Source: an uncultured cyanobacterium (GTDB taxonomy: Bacteria; Cyanobacteriota; Cyanobacteriia; PCC-6307; Cyanobiaceae). From it: DNA of 34,471 nt. The stretch's first letter is position 1. Each line of letters begins with the position of its first letter. The notes beneath the pieces are model-generated. The model searched no databases. It was given only the letters and a program-made list of their open reading frames with translations, and had not been told where the DNA came from. The stretch covers positions 1-34,471 of the forward strand of contig CAIOXF010000191.1 of the NCBI GenBank assembly GCA_903862155.1, written 5' to 3'. Below, one piece after another: positions 6,625 to 14,646 of the stretch. The position numbers and the translations under genes were made by a program.

Positions 6625-8295
6625 GTGACGCCGCTGCAACGGACCGGTTCCGCCTTGGCCCAGAGTCCTGCCGCCGGTTCCGCTTCTGGGCAGAGCGTCC
6701 CCAGCCGCGATGACCGGCGCCGCGTGGCCGCCATCGATATCGGCACCAATTCCACCCATCTGGTGATCGCCGAGGTGGATCCGGTGCTGAGCAGTTTCTC
6801 GGTGGTCCTCACCGAGAAGAGCACCACCCGCCTGGGTGACCGCGATCCCGAATCCGGCGATCTCAGCCCCGAAGCGATCGAGCGCGCCTTCCACACCTTG
6901 CGCAACTGCCGCGAGCTTGCCCAGAGCTACGGGGTGGAGCAGATCGTGACGGCCGCCACCAGCGCCGTGCGCGAGGCCCCCAACGGCCCGGCCTTCCTGC
7001 AGGCCCTGCTGGAGCAGCTGGGCCTGGCGGTGGATCTGGTGAGCGGCCCGGAGGAGGCCCGCCTCATTTATCTGGGTGTGCTCTCGGCGATGGCCTTCGG
7101 TGAGCAGCCCCACCTGATCATCGATATCGGCGGCGGCTCCACCGAGCTGATCCTGGCCGACGAGCATGACGCCCGCAGCCTCACCAGCACCCGCATCGGT
7201 GCGGTGCGCCTGCAGCGGGAGTTCTGCCAGCAGGACCCCCTCTCTCCGGAACGCACCTCGTTCCTGCGGGCCTATATCCAGGGCGCCCTGGATCCGGCGG
7301 TGGCCCAGCTCAAGGCCGCCCTGCGGCCCGGTGAACACCCCCTGATGGTGGGCACCAGCGGCACCGCCATGGCCCTGGCGGCCCTGGCCGCGGCGGAGGA
7401 TCCCAAGCCGCCCCTGCGGCTGCAGGGCTACCGCCTCAGCAAGGAGCGCATCGATCAGCTGGTGGCCCGGCTGCTGGCCATGCCGCTGGAGCAGCGCAAA
7501 ACCCTGGCCCCGATTAACGACCGCCGCGCCGAGATCATCGTGCCCGGCGCGCTGATCCTGCAGACCGCCATGGGGATGCTGGGGGTGCGGGAGCTGGTGA
7601 TCTGCGAGCGGGCCCTGCGGGAGGGGCTGATCGTGGACTGGATGCTGCGCAACCAGTTGCTGGGCGATCGCTTTTCCTTCCAGAGCACGATCCGCGAGCG
7701 CACCGTGCGCCACCTGGCCCGCAGCTTCGGGGTGGACCTGGCCCGCGCCGAACGGGTCGCCGTCAACGCCCTGAGCCTCTACGACCAGACCCGCGGCCTG
7801 CTTCACGACGACGACGGCCCTGGCCGTTCCCTGCTCTGGGCCGCCGCCCTGCTGCATACCTGCGGCAAGAGCATCAACATCTCCGCGTATCACAAGCACA
7901 CCTGGTACCTGATCCACCACGGGGAGCTGCTCGGTTACTCCCAGATCGAGCACCTGATGGTGGCGGCGATTGCCCGCTACCACCGCCGCAGCCTGCCGAA
8001 GAAGCGCCATGAGTCGTGGCAGCTGATCGAAGGCCGTGACCAGCGCCGCACGGTGGCCGCGATGGCCTTGCTGCTGCGCCTCGCCGCCGCCCTGGATCGC
8101 CGGCCTGCCGGGGTGATCGAGGCGATTCGGGTGCATCCGGCCGGGCCGGAGGTGCTCGATCTGGAGTTGTTGCCCGCGGTGCCCCAGCCCGGGGATGCCC
8201 CGCCAGATCTCAGCCTGGAGCGCTGGAGCCTGCGCTCCTGCGCCGAGGTGGTGTTGGAGGCGTCGGGGGTGAGGCTCAGGGTGCGGGAGCCGTAG
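6625..8295 (+). CDS. ppx: Ppx/GppA family exopolyphosphatase / pppGpp phosphatase
   Basis: The enzyme belongs to the ASKHA phosphatase family that trims inorganic polyphosphate or removes the 5' phosphate of pppGpp. With the start used here (GTG 6625, 556 aa) the first phosphate-binding loop IDIGTNSTH is near residue 37, SGPEEARLI with the likely catalytic Glu near 143, and the second loop IDIGGGSTE near 166. The C-terminal half carries the HD-like domain typical of long Ppx proteins (ALLHTCGKSINIS, YHKHTWYLI). The HD aspartate is Thr, so that domain probably has no metal-dependent activity. GTG 6625 has AGGTGG eight bases upstream; GTG 6613 and TTG 6544 are alternatives, but TTG 6544 would overlap the divergent ubiA start. 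Its 3' end overlaps the RodZ-like gene by 20 bp. Confidence 0.93.
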   Translation: MTPLQRTGSALAQSPAAGSASGQSVPSRDDRRRVAAIDIGTNSTHLVIAEVDPVLSSFSVVLTEKSTTRLGDRDPESGDLSPEAIERAFHTLRNCRELAQSYGVEQIVTAATSAVREAPNGPAFLQALLEQLGLAVDLVSGPEEARLIYLGVLSAMAFGEQPHLIIDIGGGSTELILADEHDARSLTSTRIGAVRLQREFCQQDPLSPERTSFLRAYIQGALDPAVAQLKAALRPGEHPLMVGTSGTAMALAALAAAEDPKPPLRLQGYRLSKERIDQLVARLLAMPLEQRKTLAPINDRRAEIIVPGALILQTAMGMLGVRELVICERALREGLIVDWMLRNQLLGDRFSFQSTIRERTVRHLARSFGVDLARAERVAVNALSLYDQTRGLLHDDDGPGRSLLWAAALLHTCGKSINISAYHKHTWYLIHHGELLGYSQIEHLMVAAIARYHRRSLPKKRHESWQLIEGRDQRRTVAAMALLLRLAAALDRRPAGVIEAIRVHPAGPEVLDLELLPAVPQPGDAPPDLSLERWSLRSCAEVVLEASGVRLRVREP

Positions 8296-9109
8296 CCCCC
8301 GGGCTGAAGCGCTGCCAACGCACCTGATCGATCGGGCCAAGAACCCTGGGCTCAGTGTTGCCCAGCTGGGCGGTCACCAGATCGGGACGGCCGGCCAGCA
8401 CGTTCAGCCCCTTGCCCAGGGGAAACGCTTTCTCCCCCTCAAGGGTGCCGCGGAACAGGGTCTGGCCGGTGCTGCTGGTCACCTCCAACCAGCTGCGACC
8501 CTGGGCCGTGAGCCTCAGGGTGCCGGCGGGATCGGGTGTGGTCTTGGATTGGGCTCGTGCAGATGGGTCTGCCGATTGGGGGCTGGCTGCTGGCGCTGGG
8601 GTGCTGGGGTTGCCCGGGGGCCATGCTGGAAGGGCCAGCTGGAGTTGGCTGCGCTGGAGTGCAATGCCGCCGCCGGCAACCCCGGCGGCCACCAAGAGGG
8701 ATAGCAGGGTTGGCTTGAGCGGTCGGCGCGGCCTGGTTGCGGTGTCCTGCTCCTGAATGGCGCCGGGTCGGAGGGGCTGGGGAGCAGAACTGGGAGCCGC
8801 CGGCTTGGCGGGTTTGCTCTGGAAGGCGGGATTGCGGCGCAGGGCCTCGATCGGACCATCCACGTTCACGCCCAGCGCGCCTGCCACGCGGCGGGCCTGG
8901 GCGATCACGAACACGGCCTCTGGCAGCTGCTCCCGGTGCCCCGCTTCCAGGGCCTGCAGCTGCTCCAGCCCCATGTTCAGCCGGCCGGCGAGGGCCTCGG
9001 GGCTGAGGCCCTGGGCTTGCCTCGCGTCCCGCAGGGCGCTCCCGAGGGTCTGCAGCTCGGGCAGGTTCGTACTGGCAGAGGGTTCGCTCAGGTGGCTCGG
9101 GGCCGCCAC
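8276..9109 (-). CDS. RodZ-like protein: HTH domain, membrane span, C-terminal DUF4115
   Basis: The 277-residue protein has the RodZ order: a Cro/CI-type helix-turn-helix at about 22-85 (LGSALRDARQAQGLSPEALA, then LEQLQALEAG and LPEAVFVIAQARRVAGALG), a basic linker, one membrane span at about 131-152, a Pro/Ala/Ser-rich periplasmic linker, and a C-terminal beta domain (about 195-265, RLTAQGRSWLEV) like DUF4115. In rod-shaped bacteria RodZ links MreB to the wall machinery through its HTH domain. No mreB is in this window, so a cell-shape role is inferred from family only. The HTH pattern LPEAVFVIAQARR corresponds to the LPEPVYVRGFLRR signature of RodZ. It converges with ppx, overlapping by 20 bp. 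Confidence 0.82.
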   Translation of the reverse strand: MAAPSHLSEPSASTNLPELQTLGSALRDARQAQGLSPEALAGRLNMGLEQLQALEAGHREQLPEAVFVIAQARRVAGALGVNVDGPIEALRRNPAFQSKPAKPAAPSSAPQPLRPGAIQEQDTATRPRRPLKPTLLSLLVAAGVAGGGIALQRSQLQLALPAWPPGNPSTPAPAASPQSADPSARAQSKTTPDPAGTLRLTAQGRSWLEVTSSTGQTLFRGTLEGEKAFPLGKGLNVLAGRPDLVTAQLGNTEPRVLGPIDQVRWQRFSPGATAPAP

Positions 9110-9245
9110 GCGACCGGTGCGGAGTTGGAGGGATTGTCTCCCGAAATGGCCTGGATGGCGGTTCGTCAGTTACACACTGGGCCGGAGCAACCGGCGCAGG
9201 CACACCGATCGCCACGAGCGCTGGCTGCAGATGCCAGGCCCAGTT

Positions 9246-9276
9246 AAAAAGAAGTAAGCCCAAGAGGCCTTTACTT
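9246..9276 (-). terminator. Rho-independent terminator downstream of tRNA-Val
   Basis: On the minus strand, a hairpin (6-bp AAGTAA/TTACTT stem, a 2-base bulge, 3-bp GCC/GGC top and 5-base loop, 9252-9276) is followed by CTTTTT. It begins 23 bases after the tRNA 3' end and lies well before the RodZ-like start, so it should separate the tRNA transcript from that gene. Confidence 0.7.
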
Positions 9277-9298
9277 GCAAGGCTTCTGGTGGTTCAGA

Positions 9299-9370
<72 letters not shown>

Positions 9371-9451
9371 GCACTCCCAGAGCTTAAAACACGGCCTGCC
9401 CCACCTCCCCTCGCTCAGGGAGGATGAGGGGCCGATGCGTCCGCCGAGTCC

Positions 9452-10927
9452 TTGAGCGCTGCGCCCACTGTTCCTGGATCAGCCACTGAATCCGCGCCTA
9501 CGGCAGGCCCAGGGACCGCCACACCGGTGGATGTGCTGATCGTGGGTGGCGGGGTGTGCGGCACGGCGCTGCTGTTCGAACTGGCCCGCTACACCGATCT
9601 GGGCCGCATCGCCCTGGTGGAGCGCTACGACCAGCTGGCGCGGGTGAACTCCAAGGCCACCAACAACAGCCAGACGATCCACTGCGGCGACATTGAGACG
9701 AACTACACGCTCGAGAAGGCCGTGCGGGTGAAGCGCACGGCCGAAATGATCGTGCACTACGCCGAGCTACTGGAGCCGGCGGTGCGGGAGCGCTGCGTGT
9801 TCCGCACTCCGAAGATGGTGCTGGCGGTGGGCCAGAAGGAATGCTCCTTCCTGCGCGAGCGCTTTGAGCGCTTCTCTCCCCATTTCCCAGCGATGGAGCT
9901 GCTGGAGAAGGAGCAGATTGCCGAGTGGGAGCCCCAGGTGGCCCTGGTGAATGGCGAACTGCGGCCCGAAGACCTGGTGGCGATCGGCATCCGCCGCACC
10001 TACACGGCCGTGGATTACGAAGAGCTGGCCGATTCCTTTGTGGCCCAGGCCCGCGCCGCCCTTGCTGACACCATCGCTGCTGACGGCAGCCCCCGCCAGC
10101 TGGATCTGCACCTGGGCACCACAGTGGAGCGCATCCTTCCTGAAGGTGATCACTTCCGGGTGCGGCTGCGTCCCACCCCGGGCTGCAGCACCGGCGATTC
10201 CGAGCCCTGCGAGCTGGTGGCCCGCCACGTGGTGGTGAACGCCGGCGCCCACAGCCTGCTGATGGCCCAGCAAATGGGCTTCGGCCTGGGGTATTCCTGC
10301 CTGCCGGTGGCCGGCAGCTTCTACTTCACGCCCGATCTGCTCCAGGGCAAGGTGTACACGGTGCAGAACGACAAGTTGCCCTTCGCCGCGATCCACGGTG
10401 ATCCCGATGTGCGCGCGCCCGGGAAGACCCGCTTCGGCCCCACAGCCTTGCTGCTGCCGCTGCTGGAGCGCTACAAGCCCGCGTCGTTCTGGGAATTCCT
10501 GAAGGTGTTGCGGCTCGACTGGTCCGTGCTGGCGGTGTTCTGGCAGCTGTTCCGCATCGCCGACATCCGCAACTACATCCTCAAAAACCTGCTGTTTGAG
10601 GTGCCCTGGCTGCGGCGGCGCCTGTTCTTGGCCGATGCCCGCAAGATCGTGCCCGGCATGCAGCTGGCGGATCTCAGCTTTGCCGAGGGCTATGGCGGAG
10701 TTCGCCCCCAGCTGATCGACAAGGCCAATCGCCAGCTGATGCTTGGCGAAGCCAGCATTCCGGCAATGCCGGGGCTGGTGTTCAATGTGACCCCCTCCCC
10801 CGGCGGCACCTGCTGCCTGGGCAATGCCGCCCGTGATCTCGAAGCGATTGTTGCGCGGCTTGGCTGCCGCTTCGATCGTGAGCGCCTGGCTCTGGAGCTC
10901 TACGGCGAGGAGCCTGCGGCCGCTTAG
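9452..10927 (+). CDS. mqo: Malate:quinone oxidoreductase, Campylobacter/Helicobacter-type (FAD-dependent)
   Basis: The 491-residue flavoprotein oxidises malate to oxaloacetate and passes electrons to membrane quinone. The FAD-binding VDVLIVGGGVCGTALLFELA lies at 26-45. The segment NSKATNNSQTIHCGDIETNY (68-87) is, from memory, a hallmark of the epsilonproteobacterial Mqo branch and differs from the E. coli form. A C-terminal PSPGGTCCLGNA fits the second FAD contact. No transmembrane helix is evident; peripheral attachment to the thylakoid or plasma membrane is inferred. The best start is TTG at 9452; GTG at 9527 would remove a 25-residue Ala/Thr-rich leader and still keep the FAD fold. Its stop overlaps the convergent cobM stop. 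The related family L-2-hydroxyglutarate oxidase is a less likely alternative. Confidence 0.82.
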   Translation: MSAAPTVPGSATESAPTAGPGTATPVDVLIVGGGVCGTALLFELARYTDLGRIALVERYDQLARVNSKATNNSQTIHCGDIETNYTLEKAVRVKRTAEMIVHYAELLEPAVRERCVFRTPKMVLAVGQKECSFLRERFERFSPHFPAMELLEKEQIAEWEPQVALVNGELRPEDLVAIGIRRTYTAVDYEELADSFVAQARAALADTIAADGSPRQLDLHLGTTVERILPEGDHFRVRLRPTPGCSTGDSEPCELVARHVVVNAGAHSLLMAQQMGFGLGYSCLPVAGSFYFTPDLLQGKVYTVQNDKLPFAAIHGDPDVRAPGKTRFGPTALLLPLLERYKPASFWEFLKVLRLDWSVLAVFWQLFRIADIRNYILKNLLFEVPWLRRRLFLADARKIVPGMQLADLSFAEGYGGVRPQLIDKANRQLMLGEASIPAMPGLVFNVTPSPGGTCCLGNAARDLEAIVARLGCRFDRERLALELYGEEPAAA

Positions 10928-11724
10928 CCGGCCGCAGGGGCAGGGTCGTCTTCGGGGGCGCCGCCGCGGAACAGGTGGCGGTGGCTTGAGGAGTAGAGCT
11001 TGGAGCGGGCTGCGCCCGGTGGGGTGAGTGCAGGGCTCACCACGTAAAGGGTGGTGCGGATCAGGTTGCGCTCGCGGGTGATGCGCGCCATCTCGGTGAG
11101 CGGCACCACCGTGATCCACTCATCGGGCCAGCTCACCCGGTAACCGATCGCCACGGGGGTATCGGCTGGATAGTGCTGCAGCAGCTCGGCCTCCACCGCC
11201 TCCACGTGGCGTGCACTGAGGTAGAGGCAGAGCGAGGCCCGCAGGGCCGCCAGCCGCGCCAGCGATTCGGTTTCGGGCACGCCGGTGCGGCCGCCAGCCC
11301 GGCCCAGCACGATGGTTTGCACCAGTCCGGGAATGGTGAGCTCGCTGCGCAGGGCCGATGCGGCGGCCTGATACGCGCTGATTCCCGGCACCACGTCGAC
11401 TGGAATGTCGGCATCGGCGAGGCGGCAGATCTGCTCGGCCAGGGCTCCGTAGAGGCAGGGATCCCCGTCGTGGAGACGCACCACCCGCTTGCCGGCACGC
11501 GCCCGCTCCAGCACCAGGGCCATCACCTCTTCCAGGGTGAGCGTGCTGGTGCGGATCCGCTCGCAGCCCTCCGGCGCCAGGGCCGCGATCTGGGGATTCA
11601 CCAGTGAATCGGTCCACACCAGCACCTCGGCCTGCTCGATGGCACGGGCGGCCCGGAGGGTGAGCAGGTCGGGGGCGCCAGGCCCGGCCCCCACGATCGA
11701 GACGGGTTGGGGGTTGCTGCTCAA
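10924..11724 (-). CDS. cobM: Precorrin-4 C11-methyltransferase
   Basis: CobM (CbiF in the anaerobic route) uses S-adenosylmethionine to methylate C11 of the corrin precursor in cobalamin or pseudocobalamin synthesis in the cytoplasm. The 266-residue protein has the family signatures: the N-terminal SIVGAGPGAPDLLT loop, GDPCLYGA, and VVPGISAYQAAAS. Replacing the usual CobM/CbiF WTDSLV-type region is the intact string VLVWTDSLVNPQ, supporting this member over other corrin methylases. The start is TTG at 11724, which overlaps the lgt stop as TTGA, a coupled arrangement; longer in-frame extensions would run inside lgt. It ends the petC-petA-lgt-cobM minus-strand run and overlaps the convergent mqo gene at the stop codons. 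Confidence 0.93.
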   Translation of the reverse strand: MSSNPQPVSIVGAGPGAPDLLTLRAARAIEQAEVLVWTDSLVNPQIAALAPEGCERIRTSTLTLEEVMALVLERARAGKRVVRLHDGDPCLYGALAEQICRLADADIPVDVVPGISAYQAAASALRSELTIPGLVQTIVLGRAGGRTGVPETESLARLAALRASLCLYLSARHVEAVEAELLQHYPADTPVAIGYRVSWPDEWITVVPLTEMARITRERNLIRTTLYVVSPALTPPGAARSKLYSSSHRHLFRGGAPEDDPAPAAG

Positions 11725-12593
11725 CGGCCTGCTCCAGCGGCTCGGTTCAATCCGCCTGGATCGGGAAGGTTGCGGTGCTTGCCGTACAGCCACCACAGAC
11801 CGATTCCCCCCAGGGCGATCAGCAGCAGGCTTACCAACTGGGCCATCCGCAGGCCACCGGTGCAGAAGGGAGCCGAGCCGAAGAGGCAGAGGGGATCGAT
11901 CCGCAGTCCTTCAATCCACACCCGGCCACTGCTGTAGGCCATCAGATAGATGCAGCTCAGGGCGCCGGCCGGCAGTTGGATGCGGTTGCGGCTGGCAGCG
12001 CGGAACAGCCACAGCAGCAGGGCGCAAACTGAAAGGTTCCAGAGGGATTCGTAGAGAAACGTGGGGTGGAAGTAGAGCTCACCCAGGAATTCCGGGGGCC
12101 GGCTCTCCGCAGGAATGCGCAGTTTCCAGGGGAGATCGGTGGGCAGACCGAACGCTTCGGAGTTGAAGAAGTTGCCCCAGCGCCCAATCGCCTGCCCCAG
12201 CGCCACCGCTGGCACGAGCACATCCACCAGCGGCCAGAAGGCCAGTCGGCGCCAACGGCAGTAGAGCACCGTGGCGATCAACCCACCAATCAGGGCGCCG
12301 TGGATGGCGATGCCTCCCCGCCAGATGGCGAAGACATCAGCCCAGTTGCCGGCGTATTGGCGCCACTCCAGGGCCACGTAATAGATGCGCGCGCCCAGCA
12401 CGGCACCGAGCACCAGCACTGGCAGCAGATCGGCCACCACCGCTGGATCGATGCCGCGGGCCTTGGCGAGCCGGGTGGCCAGGCCCAGACCCAGCAGCAC
12501 CGCCAGGGCGATCAGCAGGCCGTACCAACGCAAGGCAAAAGGGCCCAGCTGGAAAACCAGGGGCCCCGGGGAGGTGAACACCAGAAACGGCAT
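11721..12593 (-). CDS. lgt: Prolipoprotein diacylglyceryl transferase Lgt
   Basis: Lgt transfers diacylglycerol from phosphatidylglycerol to the lipobox cysteine of prelipoproteins, the first step of lipoprotein maturation, in the plasma membrane. The 290-residue protein has about seven hydrophobic spans. The signature GRWGNFFNSEAFG is intact, holding the Arg and Asn equivalents of E. coli Arg143 and Asn146, and WRGGIAIHGALIGG holds the conserved His. The C-terminal R-V-W-I-E-G-L-R segment matches the second essential Arg region. It lies 35 bases after petA, so it may be co-transcribed with the cytochrome genes; a hairpin at the petA stop could modulate this. The substrate-binding lipoprotein at 28876-30483 is a likely client. 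Confidence 0.97.
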   Translation of the reverse strand: MPFLVFTSPGPLVFQLGPFALRWYGLLIALAVLLGLGLATRLAKARGIDPAVVADLLPVLVLGAVLGARIYYVALEWRQYAGNWADVFAIWRGGIAIHGALIGGLIATVLYCRWRRLAFWPLVDVLVPAVALGQAIGRWGNFFNSEAFGLPTDLPWKLRIPAESRPPEFLGELYFHPTFLYESLWNLSVCALLLWLFRAASRNRIQLPAGALSCIYLMAYSSGRVWIEGLRIDPLCLFGSAPFCTGGLRMAQLVSLLLIALGGIGLWWLYGKHRNLPDPGGLNRAAGAGR

Positions 12594-12611
12594 GGCGCCG
12601 AGGAGGGGAGT

Positions 12612-12630
12612 GATCGGACTGGCTCCGATC
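12612..12630 (-). promoter_or_regulatory. Stem-loop across the petA stop codon, before lgt
   Basis: A perfect 7-bp inverted repeat (GATCGGA/TCCGATC) with a 5-base loop starts inside the petA stop codon and ends 18 bases before the lgt ATG. No T-run follows, so it is more likely an RNA-stability or attenuation element than a strong terminator. This function is inference. Confidence 0.45.
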
Positions 12631-13573
12631 AGAAGCCTTCAGCGGCCTGGACTTTCTCCACCTGACGCTTCTTGAGCACCAGCATGATCTGGGCGATCGC
12701 GATGGCAGCGAAGAAGGCGAGCAGGCCGTAGATGCGAACGGGGTTCTGGAGAACGATCTCGGCGTCGAGCTGGCCGAAGCCGCCCACGTTGGGATCGTTG
12801 GTGAGCGCGGCGCCGTTGGCCACGGTGTCACCCACGGCAACGATCAGGCTCGGACCAGCGGGAACGATTTCGGTGATCTTGTTGCCATCGTCGGTGGTGA
12901 TTTCCACCACGCTGGAGCCGTTGTCACCAGCGGTGATCGCAGACACGGTGCCGGCAGCGGGGGCGTTGAACACGCCGTTGTTGCTCTTCTCACCGGTGGG
13001 ATACACCTGGCCGCGGCCGCGGTTGCCGCCCACGTGGAGCTGGTACTTGCCGAAGTGGATCGAGCTGTCCTCAGCCGGATCAGGCGACAGGATCGGGAAC
13101 ACGATCTCCTGGTGCTGATCGCCAGGAATGGGGCCCACCAGAAGGATGTTGGGCTGGTCGTCGGAGTACTGGGTGTAGTAGATGCCGGCGGTCTCTTCCT
13201 TCAGCTCATCGCTCAGGCGGTCCTGGGGAGCGAGCTTGAAGCCGTCGGGAAGCATCACCACAGCACCCACGTTCAGGCCGGTGGGGCTGCCATCGCCAGC
13301 CACCTGCTGCACCTTGGTGTCGTAGGGGATCTCGACGACAGCCTTGAAGACGGTGTCAGGGAAGACGGCCTGGGGCACCTCAACCCGGGTGGCCTTTTTG
13401 GCCAGGTGGCAGTTGGCGCAGACGATCTTGCCGGTGGCTTCCCGCGGCGAGGGGTAGTTTTGCTGGGCCCAGAAGGGATAGGCCCAACTGGGGGTGGCCC
13501 CGGCGAGCAGCACGGTGAGGCTGAGGGTGGTGCCGATCAGCGAGCCGAGCAGCAGAGAGAGGGAGCGGCGCAT
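12629..13573 (-). CDS. petA: Apocytochrome f of the cytochrome b6f complex
   Basis: Cytochrome f is the c-type haem subunit that passes electrons from the Rieske protein to plastocyanin or cytochrome c6 in the thylakoid lumen. The 314-residue precursor has a signal peptide (1-31, ending ATPSWA) and a mature N-terminus YPFWAQQ. Tyr32 is then the amino-terminal haem ligand, an unusual cytochrome f feature. CANCH (52-56) binds haem covalently. A long lumenal domain follows, then one C-terminal membrane helix (about 280-299) and a short basic stromal tail. The ATG at 13573 is preferred because it yields the canonical signal peptide. The gene lies 41 bases downstream of petC, the usual cyanobacterial petCA operon order. 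Confidence 0.99.
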   Translation of the reverse strand: MRRSLSLLLGSLIGTTLSLTVLLAGATPSWAYPFWAQQNYPSPREATGKIVCANCHLAKKATRVEVPQAVFPDTVFKAVVEIPYDTKVQQVAGDGSPTGLNVGAVVMLPDGFKLAPQDRLSDELKEETAGIYYTQYSDDQPNILLVGPIPGDQHQEIVFPILSPDPAEDSSIHFGKYQLHVGGNRGRGQVYPTGEKSNNGVFNAPAAGTVSAITAGDNGSSVVEITTDDGNKITEIVPAGPSLIVAVGDTVANGAALTNDPNVGGFGQLDAEIVLQNPVRIYGLLAFFAAIAIAQIMLVLKKRQVEKVQAAEGF

Positions 13574-13614
13574 CGGAAAGGGGGCAGGGCGACAGACGAC
13601 GGGGAAGAGCGGAA

Positions 13615-14163
13615 TCAGGCCCACCAGGGCTTGTCGCCGGTGCGGAAGTCGGTTTCGCTCCACTGGCTCACGAACACGGTGTCGTTCTCAACCGACACGT
13701 GGGCCAGGGCCAGGGAGAGGGGAGCGGGGCCGCGCACCACCTTGCCGGTGGCGTCGTACTGGGAGCCGTGGCAGGGGCACATGAACTTGTTCTGGCCGCT
13801 GTTCCAGGGCACCACACAACCCAGGTGGGTGCAGATGGCGTTGATGCCGTAGCTGCCGATGGCGTCGTCGCCTTCAACGATCAGATAGGTGGGATCGCCC
13901 TTCAGGCCCTGCACCAGGCTGCGGTCGCCTTCCTTGTGGGTGCTGAGCCAGCCGCTGGCGGTCACGGTGTTGCCCAGTTCATCCTTGGCGGTGGTGCCGC
14001 CACCGCTACCGGCTGCGCGGGGCGGGATGAAGTAGTTCACCACCGGGTACAGAGCGCCCAGCGCCACGCCGGTGACCGACCCGAAGGTCAGCAGATTCAT
14101 GAACTGCCGACGACCCATTCCGGGGACATCACCACTCGAAGCGCTCGCTGGGATCTGGGTCAT
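13615..14163 (-). CDS. petC: Cytochrome b6f Rieske iron-sulfur protein
   Basis: The Rieske subunit takes electrons from plastoquinol and passes them to cytochrome f. The 182-residue protein has an N-terminal anchor (about 22-45) preceded by the twin-arginine string GRRQFMN (18-24). The Rieske boxes CTHLGC (111-116) and CPCHGS (129-134) give cluster ligands Cys111, His113, Cys129 and His132, and disulfide Cys116-Cys131. Rieske proteins of this class are inserted by the Tat pathway; tatC lies about 0.5 kb away on the same strand. The start ATG at 14163 gives the family N-terminus MTQIPAS. A nine-residue upstream extension is possible but unlikely. The leader contains a 6-bp hairpin and a TTTAAT -10-like box. 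Confidence 0.99.
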   Translation of the reverse strand: MTQIPASASSGDVPGMGRRQFMNLLTFGSVTGVALGALYPVVNYFIPPRAAGSGGGTTAKDELGNTVTASGWLSTHKEGDRSLVQGLKGDPTYLIVEGDDAIGSYGINAICTHLGCVVPWNSGQNKFMCPCHGSQYDATGKVVRGPAPLSLALAHVSVENDTVFVSQWSETDFRTGDKPWWA

Positions 14164-14180
14164 ACGGGTCGGGCGGGTAT

Positions 14181-14196
14181 GCCACGGCAACGTGGC
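14181..14196 (-). promoter_or_regulatory. Six-bp hairpin in the petC leader
   Basis: A perfect inverted repeat GCCACG/CGTGGC with a four-base loop sits 17 bases before the petC ATG. It would lie just upstream of the ribosome entry region, where a visible Shine-Dalgarno sequence is lacking. A role in translation or mRNA stability is plausible but unproven. Confidence 0.4.
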
Positions 14197-14201
14197 GCCA
14201 C

Positions 14202-14207
14202 ATTAAA
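14202..14207 (-). promoter_or_regulatory. Possible -10 box (TTTAAT) for the petC-petA operon
   Basis: TTTAAT on the minus strand, in an AT-rich patch within an otherwise GC-rich gap, lies 38 bases upstream of the petC start. No clear -35 is visible. A transcript beginning just downstream would include the leader hairpin. Confidence 0.4.
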
Positions 14208-14260
14208 ACCTGCCCTCCCCTGTCCGCTCGGGCGGCCAGGGGCTGCGCTGGCCCTGCAAC

Positions 14261-14632
14261 ATGCTGTTGTGCAGCCCGTTCCCCGTGCTCTCCTCCGGTG
14301 CCGATTCCCCCGCCAGGCCGCTCACGTCGGCTGAGCTGGTGGGGATCCTGCGGGAGCGCTGGCAGGCCACCTACGACCTGCAGCTGATCCAGCGCCGCGG
14401 CCGCCTGTATCTGCAGGTGATGTGGGCCTACCTGGAGCAGCAGTCGTTTCCGCTCAGCCCCGAGGCCTACGAACTCAAGCTCGAGGAGCTGGTGGGCACG
14501 CTCAACGGCCTGGGGGTGGCAGAGCAGGTGCGCCAATGGCTCACCACCACCAGCGACAAGCCCCGGCTGGGGCGTGCCATGGGCCTACCCCTGGAGCTAC
14601 CGCCGGAGCGGGCCAGCGAATTTCTGATCTAA
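14261..14632 (+). CDS. DUF3067 family protein
   Basis: This 123-residue soluble protein matches the cyanobacterial and plastid-lineage DUF3067 family, from memory of its pattern: LTSAELVGILRERW, then YDLQLIQRRGRLYLQVMW, then YLEQQSFPLSPEAY. The core is about residues 20-105. The family has no established function as far as I know. It is divergent from petC across a 97-bp gap and converges on tatC. The context suggests, but does not show, a link to cytochrome b6f or Tat-dependent assembly. The ATG at 14261 is used; GTG at 14285 would remove eight residues and keep the domain whole. Confidence 0.85.
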   Translation: MLLCSPFPVLSSGADSPARPLTSAELVGILRERWQATYDLQLIQRRGRLYLQVMWAYLEQQSFPLSPEAYELKLEELVGTLNGLGVAEQVRQWLTTTSDKPRLGRAMGLPLELPPERASEFLI

Positions 14633-14646
14633 CCCGTTGGGCGCGC

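Noticed and set aside
6478..8340. A long open frame of about 620 codons on the minus strand across the ppx gene
   Set aside because: It is the mirror of a real gene in a GC-rich genome where antisense stops are rare. The translation is rich in Gln, His, Ala and Arg with no recognisable domain, while the plus strand encodes a complete Ppx/GppA protein.
9767..11119. A 450-codon minus-strand open frame opposite mqo and cobM
   Set aside because: It overlaps two well-supported genes and has low-complexity His/Gln/Ala composition typical of antisense reading in high-GC DNA.
12732..13852. Plus-strand open frames across petA and petC
   Set aside because: They are antisense to two firmly identified cytochrome b6f genes and have no domain or plausible start signal.
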